NCBI RefSeq assembly: GCF_040096225.1
Contig: NZ_JBBMFC010000018.1
Location: 1 to 64,000, forward strand
Reading direction: 5' to 3'
Length of the DNA: 64,000 nt
Source of the DNA: Hominiventricola aquisgranensis
GTDB taxonomy: Bacteria > Bacillota > Clostridia > Lachnospirales > Lachnospiraceae
Both the position numbers and the translations under genes were made by a program. Position 1 is the stretch's first letter, and every line of letters begins with the position of its first letter. Under the pieces are notes generated by a model. That model saw nothing but the letters and a program-made list of their open reading frames with translations, was not told the origin of the DNA and searched no databases. Shown here one piece after another: positions 34,937 to 42,834 of the stretch.

Positions 34937-36208
34937 ATGTTTGAAATAAAGGGAAAAGTTGCAACAGCGATTTGCTATGCGAAGGTGGTTGAAGATGAGG
35001 CGATCGAACAGATTAGAAGAATGTGTGACTATGATTTGACAAAGGGAAGTAAGGTGCGAATTATGCCGGATGTTCATGCCGGAAAAGGTTGTACAATCGG
35101 GACAACTATGACAATCACAGATAAGATATGTCCTAATATTGTAGGTGTCGATATTGGTTGTGGAATGTATACTGTAAAGTTGCAGGAGCAGGTATTAGAT
35201 TTTGAAAAAATAGATGAAGCATGCCATTATGTGCCTTCGGGAATGAATGTATGGGAAGGGAGAATGGAGCGTTTTGATTTGACACAGCTTAAATGCTATA
35301 GAGCTTTGCGAGATACAAAGAGATTAGAAAGATCACTTGGAACGCTGGGTGGAGGAAACCATTTTATCGAGGTTGATCGGGCAAAGGATGGTACATATTA
35401 TCTGGTCATTCATTCAGGAAGCAGGAATTTAGGAAAACAGGTAGCTGAGATTTACCAACAGCTGGCAATTGATTTGCATGCGGGAAAAGAAGAGTACTTC
35501 AAAGAGCGAGATGAGATTATTCGTACTTACAAAGAGCAGGGGAGAAGGGCAGAAATTCAGGAAACATTAAAGCAATTAAAACAGGACTACGAGACACAGG
35601 ATTTAGATGCACCAGATGACATCTGTTGGCTTTATGGATCGTTTATGGATGATTATCTGCATGATGTTGAAATCTGTCAGCGTTTTGCAAGAAGGAGCAG
35701 AGAGCGCATGGTGGAGATTATTATTGAGAGAACCAAACTGACGGCGGTAGAATCTTTTCATACCGTTCATAATTATATAGACGTCGATGAGATGATTCTT
35801 AGAAAAGGTGCCATTGCCGCACATGCCGGTGAAAAAATATTGATTCCGATTAATATGAGAGATGGTTCCGTTCTTGCAGTTGGCAAAGGAAATGTGGAAT
35901 GGAATAATTCAGCACCACACGGAGCTGGTAGAATCATGTCCAGAACAAAAGCAAAACAGTCCATTGATTTGGAGGAATACAAAGCATCCATGCAAGGTAT
36001 TTATTCTACCTCGGTGAATGCGGATACATTAGATGAGGCACCAATGGCATATAAATCGCTTGCGGATATTATTGATGTGATTAGAGATTCTGTAGAGATT
36101 ATTGATATTATGAAACCAGTATATAATTTCAAAGCTTCGGATGGAAAGGAGCCTTGGAAAAAGAAGGGTGACGCAAATGAGAGAAAAGATACAGGAGCAG
36201 ATTCGTAG
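34937..36208 (+). CDS. rtcB: RNA-splicing ligase RtcB family protein
   Basis: 423 residues. RtcB landmarks are complete: PDVHAGKGCTIG, GVDIGCGM (Mn-binding Cys), GTLGGGNHFIEVD, HSGSRNLGKQ, and HGAGRIMSRTKAK with the guanylylated His. The enzyme joins 2',3'-cyclic phosphate (or 3'-phosphate) and 5'-OH RNA ends using GTP. Start 34937 is chosen over 34754 because of AAAGGAG and the position of the normal N-terminus (MFEIKGKVATAICYA). The length fits the shorter bacterial RtcB group. It overlaps the RlaP-like gene by 32 bases; the pair likely repairs tRNA or other RNA broken in conflict. Confidence 0.92.
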   Translation: MFEIKGKVATAICYAKVVEDEAIEQIRRMCDYDLTKGSKVRIMPDVHAGKGCTIGTTMTITDKICPNIVGVDIGCGMYTVKLQEQVLDFEKIDEACHYVPSGMNVWEGRMERFDLTQLKCYRALRDTKRLERSLGTLGGGNHFIEVDRAKDGTYYLVIHSGSRNLGKQVAEIYQQLAIDLHAGKEEYFKERDEIIRTYKEQGRRAEIQETLKQLKQDYETQDLDAPDDICWLYGSFMDDYLHDVEICQRFARRSRERMVEIIIERTKLTAVESFHTVHNYIDVDEMILRKGAIAAHAGEKILIPINMRDGSVLAVGKGNVEWNNSAPHGAGRIMSRTKAKQSIDLEEYKASMQGIYSTSVNADTLDEAPMAYKSLADIIDVIRDSVEIIDIMKPVYNFKASDGKEPWKKKGDANERKDTGADS

Positions 36209-36938
36209 AATTGAAGAATCGGAAAATATAAAAATACTTTTAGCTGTTGAATCGGGAAGTCGAGCATGGGGATTTGCCTCTCCGGATAGTGATTATGATG
36301 TGCGATTTGTTTATATCAGAAGGACAGAGGATTATCTGAGACTGGATGCAGTTCGAGATGTGATCGAACTGCCAATTGATGATATTTTGGATATTAACGG
36401 ATGGGATTTGCAAAAGACATTAAGATTATTGTATAAGTCAAATCCAACACTATTTGAGTGGTTTTCTTCACCAATTGTTTATCAGGAAACAGAATTTGCC
36501 GACAAGCTTCGTGATTTGATGATGCATTATTTTTCATCAAAGAAGACGTTGTATCATTATATTAGCATGGCTGAAAAAAACTATCGGGGATATCTAAAAG
36601 GTGAGCTCGTCAGAGCAAAGAAATATTTCTATGTCTTACGTCCGGTACTGGCGTGCCGATGGATCTTGGACCGAGGTACGCCTCCGCCTATGTTGTTTTC
36701 GGAGTTGATAAAAGAGGAACTGCCGGTAGAATTAATCAATGCAGTGAATCAATTGCTGGAATTAAAGATGAACTCATCCGAAGTAAAATTGATTAAAAGA
36801 ATTACGGAAATAAATGAATATCTTGATACAAGTATTCCGAGTATCAAAAGTGCAGTGAGATTACTGGACGATAGTCATACATCAGAATGGAATGAGCTGA
36901 ATCAATTGTTTTTGCAAGAAGTGATAAATTGGGAGTAA
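36177..36938 (+). CDS. RlaP-type nucleotidyltransferase (COG3541)
   Basis: 253 residues. The nucleotidyltransferase signature appears as VESGSRAWGFASPDSDYDVRFVYI (GS...D-x-D) near the N-terminus, then the family's characteristic NPTLFEWFSSPIVY and AEKNYRGYLKGELVRAKKYFYVLRPVLACRWI. The COG3541/RlaP group is recurrently linked to RNA ligases and is proposed to rebuild RNA ends before sealing. It starts within the 3' end of rtcB. It has no visible terminator nearby. Confidence 0.82.
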   Translation: MREKIQEQIRRIEESENIKILLAVESGSRAWGFASPDSDYDVRFVYIRRTEDYLRLDAVRDVIELPIDDILDINGWDLQKTLRLLYKSNPTLFEWFSSPIVYQETEFADKLRDLMMHYFSSKKTLYHYISMAEKNYRGYLKGELVRAKKYFYVLRPVLACRWILDRGTPPPMLFSELIKEELPVELINAVNQLLELKMNSSEVKLIKRITEINEYLDTSIPSIKSAVRLLDDSHTSEWNELNQLFLQEVINWE

Positions 36939-37429
36939 TTTGCACAGACATCAGGAATAGAATAGTGGCAAAGTATCAGCAAAGAAAAATCCACTTCAAC
37001 TTTTTTGAAATCAATTCTACGATAAAAACATACCGTCTAGACAGCTACTTTTTTAGTTATTATCCAAAAGACATGTAATATATAGGTTCAAATGGTGAAA
37101 GTGCCCATTTGGGCCTATTATTGTATGAATTAATATGTTACAACCAGAGCAAGGTCCACCCGTGTAATGCAGTATTGTCATTTTGACAATTTTGTATTAC
37201 GTACGAGTAGCAGACTTGATGGGGATTACGGGTCTTCGCTCCGCTTCGGTCCGTGCTAAGCATAGGATGAGATTGGGCCACAGCCGGTTGAGAATAAGGC
37301 GGTTGAAAAGATAGCTGCAACAGAGTCGGAAAAGCAACCATCATCTGGCCGTAAAAATGGCTGTGCAGGAGTCGGAAATGTGGCACCTAGTAAAGTAACT
37401 GAGAAATATAAAAGAAATAAATATCATGA
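36939..37429. other. Gene-free stretch with mobile-element debris
   Basis: No supported gene. A hairpin at 37084-37120 (AGGTTCAAATGG / CCATTTGGGCCT with G-U pairs) may end the RtcB operon. 37225-37260 holds the repeat-like CTTCGCTCCGCTTCGG. Short peptide fragments after 37290 look like the tail of a plasmid or ICE gene. Confidence 0.4.
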
Positions 37430-37875
37430 AGTAAATTATTACTATGGGGAAGCGAAAGAAGCTTATTTTCCCAAGGGTGGCTTTATGGGGATGAAGAAAC
37501 ATTCCAGGCAATGTGCCTGTGACAGAAAAGCGTATGAAGAAGAATAAAAATATTTTAAAGACAAAAAGCACCGGGAATTAGTCGGCAGAAATACAAGCAT
37601 CTGTTTTGACGAGAGCAGAATGGAAGAGTGGACATTTGAAAACGCAGATATGTCGGATGCAGTCATGCATAGAACAAAAACCTATGTTGATACTGGGATG
37701 GCAGGAAGTAACGGTAAATATGACAAATTTTAATACCATTATCGACGATATATTTCCACTGGCAGACAAAACAGAATATATCAATGCATTGGTTTCCTAT
37801 CAGCTTTTGATTATTGATGATCTTGGAGTGGAACGAAATTCAGAATATGCATTAGGAATTATTTTCAACTTGTAA
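37430..37875 (+). pseudogene. Remnant of a DnaC/IstB-like replication ATPase
   Basis: Fragments in order: YYGEAKEAYFPKGGFMGMKK and CACDRKAYEEE-stop (Zn-binding N-terminus), MEEWTFENADMSDAVMHRTK, then after a frame change VNMTNFNTIIDDIF and LLIIDDLGVERNSEYALGIIFN (Walker B). The Walker A region between KTYVD and MTNF is deleted, and two frame breaks are present. Such DnaC-like proteins are typical of integrative elements. Confidence 0.75.
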
Positions 37876-38020
37876 AGAGAAAAGAATTTGAAAAATTCAT
37901 TTCGGAAAGGATGGAAATATAAATGAATGACAGGAGATGAAAATGAATATTCACAAAAATAAGATGCTATGGTATAATACAAGATACTGTATTAAGGCTT
38001 CTTATGAGAGGAGCTGAAAT

Positions 38021-38475
38021 ATGGGAAAAGATTTAAAAGGCAAAGAACTTGGCAGGGGAATATCCCAAGAAAGTATGGGATTATACTCAGCCAGGCGAAT
38101 TGATAGGATTGAAATGGGAAGATGTCGATTTTAAATCTAAAACAATTCAGATTTGCAGAAGTATGGAATATCGTTACAGTGCAAAGGAGTGGCGTATTGG
38201 AGAACCAAAGAATAAATCAGGTTACCGTACGATACCCTTAACAAAAGAAGCGGTTGCTATACTAAAAAAACAAAAAAAGAATAAGAGGATTTCAGAAATT
38301 TCAACAGAATGGGAAGAATTTGTGTTTCTGTGTCGAAAAGGAACACCGGTCAAGAACAGTACATATGATACAGCGCTGTTTAAAATCTGTGATAAAGCAA
38401 AAATTCCAAGATTTTCGATGCATATCTTGAGACATACAAAAATAAGTATGCTGAAATCCCTTGAAATCAAAGGTA
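38021..38475 (+). pseudogene. Remnant of a Tn916-type tyrosine integrase
   Basis: ATG at 38021 behind GAGAGGAG begins MGKDLKGKELGRGIS, the usual start of Tn916-family integrases. It is fused after about 25 codons, through a deletion and frame change, to the catalytic part (PGELIGLKWEDVDFKSK, NKSGYRTIPLTKEA, MHILRHTK). The C-terminus with the catalytic Tyr is missing. Homology ends about 50 bases before ychF, marking the edge of a former integrated element. Confidence 0.8.
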
Positions 38476-38496
38476 TTTTAGGAGGAAATAGAGAAA

Positions 38497-39597
38497 ATGA
38501 AATTAGGAATCGTAGGACTTCCAAATGTTGGAAAAAGTACATTATTTAACTCCCTGACCAAGGCAGGAGCATTGTCTGCAAACTATCCGTTTGCAACCAT
38601 TGATCCGAACGTAGGAATTGTATCCGTACCGGATGAGCGGATCGTGAAGCTGGGAGAACTGTATCATACAAAGAAAGTGACACCGGCAACTATCGAATTC
38701 GTGGACATTGCAGGCCTTGTAAAAGGAGCCAGCAAAGGAGAAGGACTTGGTAACCAGTTCCTTGCAAATATCCGTGAAGTAGATGCCATTGTTCATGTAG
38801 TACGTTGTTTTGAGGATCCGAACATCATCCATGTGGATGGTTCCATTGATCCGGCAAGAGATATTGAGACCATCAATCTGGAGCTGATCTTCTCTGATAT
38901 TGAGATCCTGGACAGAAGAATCTCTAAGATCGCAAAACAGGCAAAGATGGACAAGACTTATGCCAAAGAGCTGGAGCTTCTTGAAGCTGTCAAGGCACAT
39001 CTGGAAGAGGGAAAGATGGCCAGAACCTTTGAAGTCCCGGATGATGAAGATGATGAAGCGTGGTTTAAGAATTACAATCTTCTGACCGCAAAACCGACCA
39101 TCTACGCTGCAAATGTAGCGGAAGACGATCTGGCAGATGATGGTGCATCCAACCCGCATGTGGCTAAAGTCAGAGAGATGGCAAAAGAAGAAGGTGCAGA
39201 GGTATTTGTAATCTGTGCACAGATCGAGCAGGAACTCTCTGAACTGGATGAGGATGAGAAGAAAGAATATCTGGAGGATCTGGGAGTAGAATCCAGCGGA
39301 CTTGACAAACTGGTGGCTGCAAGCTACAGCCTGTTAGGACTGATCAGCTTCCTGACTGCAGGTGAGGATGAGTGCCGTGCATGGACTATCAAGAAAGGTA
39401 CGAAAGCTCCGCAGGCAGCAGGTAAGATCCATACGGATTTTGAACGTGGATTTATCAAAGCAGAGGTAGTTAATTATCAGGATCTGCTTGACAATGGAAG
39501 CCTTTCCGCAGCAAAAGAAAAAGGAATCGTCGGCATGGAAGGAAAAGATTACGTGGTGAAAGACGGCGATGTGATCCTGTTCCGTTTTAATGTATAA
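38497..39597 (+). CDS. ychF: Redox-regulated ATPase YchF (Obg-like GTPase family)
   Basis: 366 residues. G1 GLPNVGKSTLFN, G3 DIAGLVKGASKGEGLGNQFL, the NYPFATIDPNVG stretch and a coiled-coil arm are followed by a C-terminal TGS domain (TAGEDECRAWTIKKGTKAPQAAGKIH ... GKDYVVKDGDVILFRFNV). The N-x-x-E specificity change makes the family ATP-preferring and ribosome-associated. AGGAGG (38480-38485) lies 11 bases upstream. Length is normal. Confidence 0.97.
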   Translation: MKLGIVGLPNVGKSTLFNSLTKAGALSANYPFATIDPNVGIVSVPDERIVKLGELYHTKKVTPATIEFVDIAGLVKGASKGEGLGNQFLANIREVDAIVHVVRCFEDPNIIHVDGSIDPARDIETINLELIFSDIEILDRRISKIAKQAKMDKTYAKELELLEAVKAHLEEGKMARTFEVPDDEDDEAWFKNYNLLTAKPTIYAANVAEDDLADDGASNPHVAKVREMAKEEGAEVFVICAQIEQELSELDEDEKKEYLEDLGVESSGLDKLVAASYSLLGLISFLTAGEDECRAWTIKKGTKAPQAAGKIHTDFERGFIKAEVVNYQDLLDNGSLSAAKEKGIVGMEGKDYVVKDGDVILFRFNV

Positions 39598-39700
39598 AGA
39601 AGGACTTGGAGCTTGTCGAAATCTGTCGATGAAATCAAGTTGCGAAAAGACAGAAACTACCATAAAATGAGATTGTGAGACGGAAAGGAAATATTCATCG

Positions 39701-40579
39701 ATGAACATGTCAATCAACTTTCCACATCTGGGAATTTATCTGGAACATGTGGGAAAATCCATTTCCATCCATGGCTTTAGTATTGCCTATTATGGAATTA
39801 TCATGGGATGCTCGATCCTGCTGGGCTTATACCTGGCAGAGCGCGAGGCAAAACGAACTGGACAGAATCCGGACACTTATACAGATCTGGTTATTTATGC
39901 CATCGTCGTATCGATCATCTGTGCCAGGACATACTATGTGATCTTCTCGTGGGACAGTTATAAAAATGATCTTCTGAGCATTTTTAATCTGAGACAGGGA
40001 GGAATTGCCATCTATGGAGCAGTGATCGGGGCAGTTGCTACGGTCTATGTATATAGCAGGGTGAAAAAGCTGTCATTTCCGGTTATGCTGGATACGGCCT
40101 GTATCGGACTGGTAGCAGGTCAGATCCTGGGACGGTGGGGTAATTTCTTCAACAGAGAAGCCTTTGGCGGTTATACAGACAATCTGTTTGCTATGCAGCT
40201 TCCGGTCAGTGCAGTGCGTGTCCATGAGATTACAGATGAGATGTGGGCACATGTACAGATCATAGGCGGCGAACAGTTTATACAGGTACATCCCACTTTT
40301 CTGTACGAATCTTTGTGGAATGTGGGTGTGATCTGTTTCCTGTACTGGTATCGGAAACGGAAAAAGTTCCAGGGAGAACTTTTTCTGACTTATCTGCTTG
40401 GATATGGACTTGGAAGAGCATGGATCGAAGGACTCCGTACAGATCAGCTTCAGATTGGCATGACCGGAATACCGGTATCCCAAATGCTGGCATGTATACT
40501 TGTGATTTTTTCCGCAGTAACAATTCTATGGGGCAGAAGTAACGCAAAGAGGAAAGAACAGGCGAAGACAAATGAATAA
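39701..40579 (+). CDS. lgt: Prolipoprotein diacylglyceryl transferase
   Basis: 292 residues, seven membrane helices. Family marks: SIHGFSIAYYGIIMG near the start, RQGGIAIYGAVIG, GLVAGQILGRWGNFFNREAFGG with the catalytic/binding Arg, HPTFLYESLWN and RAWIEGLRTDQL. It transfers diacylglycerol from phosphatidylglycerol to the lipobox Cys, as needed for the lipoproteins in this window. Its last 8 bases overlap a Spo0E-like mini-gene. Confidence 0.95.
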   Translation: MNMSINFPHLGIYLEHVGKSISIHGFSIAYYGIIMGCSILLGLYLAEREAKRTGQNPDTYTDLVIYAIVVSIICARTYYVIFSWDSYKNDLLSIFNLRQGGIAIYGAVIGAVATVYVYSRVKKLSFPVMLDTACIGLVAGQILGRWGNFFNREAFGGYTDNLFAMQLPVSAVRVHEITDEMWAHVQIIGGEQFIQVHPTFLYESLWNVGVICFLYWYRKRKKFQGELFLTYLLGYGLGRAWIEGLRTDQLQIGMTGIPVSQMLACILVIFSAVTILWGRSNAKRKEQAKTNE

Positions 40580-40712
40580 GGAATTGATCGAGAAACAGCG
40601 CAAAGAGCTGGATCGTATGGCGGAAGAGACTTGTGATCTTACTTCACTGGTCGCGGAAGCACAGAAAATGGACAGACTTATTGAGGTCTGGGAACAGGAA
40701 CAGTTACTGTAA
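40572..40712 (+). CDS. Spo0E-like small protein
   Basis: 46 residues, overlapping the lgt stop. IEKQRKELDRMAEE ... LTSLVAEAQKMDRLIEVWEQ follows the Spo0E-family pattern (helix, short loop, helix with SQxLDxLI), with Ala replacing the signature Ser. True Spo0E-like proteins dephosphorylate Spo0A~P to delay sporulation. A terminator follows at once, supporting a real gene. Function is uncertain because of the substitution. Confidence 0.5.
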   Translation: MNKELIEKQRKELDRMAEETCDLTSLVAEAQKMDRLIEVWEQEQLL

Positions 40713-40716
40713 AGCG

Positions 40717-40752
40717 ACAGCCTGCATCAGAGATGATGTGGGCTGTTTTTTT
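40717..40752 (+). terminator. Intrinsic terminator after lgt and the mini-gene
   Basis: ACAGCC(TGCATCA) pairs with (TGATGTG)GGCTGT, followed by T7. It separates the lgt unit from the mraZ promoter. Confidence 0.85.
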
Positions 40753-40786
40753 GTGTGTAAATCTGAAGAATTTCTTAAGACAGATA

Positions 40787-40815
40787 TTGCTTTTTTTACT
40801 TATTCGGGGTATTAT
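40787..40815 (+). promoter_or_regulatory. Promoter of the division and cell wall cluster
   Basis: TTGCTT (40787-40792), 17-base spacer, TATTAT (40810-40815), upstream of the MraZ-box array and mraZ. Confidence 0.65.
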
Positions 40816-40825
40816 AAGTGCATAA

Positions 40826-40870
40826 GTGGTAAAAAGTGGCGTATTGTGGTTCTGAAATGGTAGAAAGTGG
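40826..40870 (+). promoter_or_regulatory. MraZ operator array
   Basis: GTGG occurs at 40826, 40836, 40846 and 40867, with ATGG at 40857, giving a 10-11 base period. MraZ proteins bind such helically phased GTGG repeats upstream of their own gene. The array begins just after the -10 box, so autorepression is likely. Confidence 0.8.
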
Positions 40871-40903
40871 AGGAACTGACAGAACGAAAGAGGGTGAAGA
40901 CGC

Positions 40904-41335
40904 ATGTTCATGGGTGAATACAGACATACGGTAGATCCCAAAGGCAGGCTGATCGTACCCTCAAAATTCCGCGAGCTTCTGGGAACAGAGTTCGTTGTGA
41001 CAAGAGGACTGGATGGTTGCCTTTTCGTGTATCCTATGGACAGCTGGACGGCCTATGTAGACAAATTGAAGAAGTTACCACTTACAGATAAAAATGCCCG
41101 TCTTTTCATGCGTTTTCTGATTGCAGGAGCAAACACCTGTGAACTGGACAAGCAGGGACGAATTCTTCTTCCGGCAACACTTCGGGAATTTGCAGGATTG
41201 GAAAAGGATGTATTGCTGGCAGGTATGCTGGATCATATCGAGATCTGGAATGAAGAACGCTGGAAAGAAAATGCTGATTTTGGGGACATGGATACCATAG
41301 CCAGTCATCTGAATGAGGTAAGCGGAAGAGAGTGA
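40904..41335 (+). CDS. mraZ: Transcriptional regulator MraZ
   Basis: 143 residues with two SpoVT/AbrB-like halves: MGEYRHTVDPKGRLIVPSKFR and CELDKQGRILLPATLREFAG, each with the DxxGR motif. It assembles as a ring and binds the GTGG repeats found 30-80 bases upstream. First gene of the dcw cluster; rsmH follows after 11 bases. Confidence 0.95.
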   Translation: MFMGEYRHTVDPKGRLIVPSKFRELLGTEFVVTRGLDGCLFVYPMDSWTAYVDKLKKLPLTDKNARLFMRFLIAGANTCELDKQGRILLPATLREFAGLEKDVLLAGMLDHIEIWNEERWKENADFGDMDTIASHLNEVSGRE

Positions 41336-41346
41336 GGAGAGAACCC

Positions 41347-42282
41347 ATGGAATTCAGCCATTATTCCGTTATGCTGAAAGAGACAATTGAAGAACTTAAG
41401 GTGAAGTCGGACGGAATCTATGTGGATGGAACGCTGGGTGGCGGCGGACATGCGTATGAGGTATGTAAGAGACTGTCGGATGCGGGACATTTTTATGGGA
41501 TCGATCAGGACGCGGCAGCCATTGCGGCAGCGTCACAGAGACTCTCAGAATTTGGAGATCGTGTGACGATTATCCGCAGCAATTACTGCGAAATGTGTAA
41601 AGAGCTACGGGACCGAGGGGTGACCGGTGTGGACGGTATCGTTCTGGATCTGGGAGTATCCTCTTATCAGCTTGATGAAGCAGACAGAGGTTTCACTTAC
41701 AGGGAAGATGCAGCTCTTGATATGCGGATGGATCAGCGCCAGGAGAAAACAGCCAGAGATATTGTCAATGGCTACAGTGAGATGGACTTATACCGGATCA
41801 TACGTGATTACGGAGAAGATAAATTTGCAAAAAATATCGCGAAACACATTGTACAGGCCCGCGAGAGACAGCCGATCGAAACCACCGGTGAACTGGTGGA
41901 GATTATCAAGGCGTCGATCCCGGCAAAGATCCGCATGCAGAAAGGACATCCGGCAAAGCAGACCTTTCAGGCTATCCGGATCGAACTGAACCGGGAGCTG
42001 GAAGTGCTTCGGGATTCCCTGGACGATATGATCGATTTTTTGAATCCGGGCGGAAGACTCTGTATCATCACCTTCCATTCACTGGAAGACCGGATCGTAA
42101 AGAATGCATTTCGCAAAAATGAACATCCGTGTACTTGTCCGCCGGACTTTCCGGTCTGTGTATGCGGAAAAACACCGAAAGGAAAAGTGGTGACAAGAAA
42201 ACCCATCCTTCCGGGAGAGGGAGAACTGGAAGAGAACAGCCGTTCCAAGAGTGCGAAGCTCAGAGTGTTTGAACGAAGCTAA
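41347..42282 (+). CDS. rsmH: 16S rRNA (cytosine(1402)-N(4))-methyltransferase
   Basis: 311 residues. HYSVMLKETIEEL, GTLGGGGHAYEV (SAM loop), DLGVSSYQLDEADRGFTYREDAALDMRMD and the C-terminal RICIITFHSLEDRIVK-type motif identify RsmH (MraW). It methylates C1402 of 16S rRNA with RsmI. Start 41347 (MEFSHYSV) follows AGGAGA; the frame opens at a GTG at 41332 that looks less likely. Confidence 0.96.
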   Translation: MEFSHYSVMLKETIEELKVKSDGIYVDGTLGGGGHAYEVCKRLSDAGHFYGIDQDAAAIAAASQRLSEFGDRVTIIRSNYCEMCKELRDRGVTGVDGIVLDLGVSSYQLDEADRGFTYREDAALDMRMDQRQEKTARDIVNGYSEMDLYRIIRDYGEDKFAKNIAKHIVQARERQPIETTGELVEIIKASIPAKIRMQKGHPAKQTFQAIRIELNRELEVLRDSLDDMIDFLNPGGRLCIITFHSLEDRIVKNAFRKNEHPCTCPPDFPVCVCGKTPKGKVVTRKPILPGEGELEENSRSKSAKLRVFERS

Positions 42283-42327
42283 GGGAAGCGGCTTGAGACG
42301 ATAAAATGGCAGAAAGGAAGACCGCAT

Positions 42328-42825
42328 ATGTCGACAGGGAGAAAACGTCGAGTGATTGAAGGAAATACAGTGCGGAAACTCCAGGTAAGGGAAGAAAGAC
42401 ATTACCGGAGACAGGAAGAATCTCATGCATACAGGGTAGAACGTGATCAGAAAATACAGTATACGACTGTGATCTATATGCTGTTTCTGACCATTGCGGC
42501 TGCTATGGTTCTGTGGTCATGTGTAACTTACCTTCAGCTTCAGGCAGAGACCACCAGCAGAGTGAAGAATATTGCTGCGCTGGAGACGGAGCTGGAAGAT
42601 CTGAAAAAAGAAAACGATGATAACTATACGAGAATCATGACTTCGGTAGATCTTGATTATATCCGCGATGTGGCAATCAATGAGCTGGGGATGGTCTATG
42701 CAAATGAAGATCAGGTGATCTTATACGATGGAGGGACCAAAGACTATGTACGACAGAGTCAGGATGTTCCGAAAGACAGTAAAACTTCATTGATGGATCA
42801 GCTTCTTGGCAAAAATGGAAAGTAG
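42328..42825 (+). CDS. ftsL: FtsL-like septum formation protein
   Basis: 165 residues: basic cytoplasmic N-terminus, one membrane helix (YTTVIYMLFLTIAAAMVLWSCV, about 48-70), then a coiled coil (RVKNIAALETELEDLKKEN) and the short YIRDVAINELGMVY motif typical of FtsL/DivIC. Sequence conservation is low in this family; the call rests on topology and position between rsmH and ftsI. Confidence 0.75.
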   Translation: MSTGRKRRVIEGNTVRKLQVREERHYRRQEESHAYRVERDQKIQYTTVIYMLFLTIAAAMVLWSCVTYLQLQAETTSRVKNIAALETELEDLKKENDDNYTRIMTSVDLDYIRDVAINELGMVYANEDQVILYDGGTKDYVRQSQDVPKDSKTSLMDQLLGKNGK

Positions 42826-42834
42826 GAGTAATCT

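Noticed and set aside
37225..37262. Short repeat-like CTTCGCTCCGCTTCGG considered as part of a CRISPR or REP array
   Set aside because: Only one copy is visible in the window, with no regular spacing and no cas genes.
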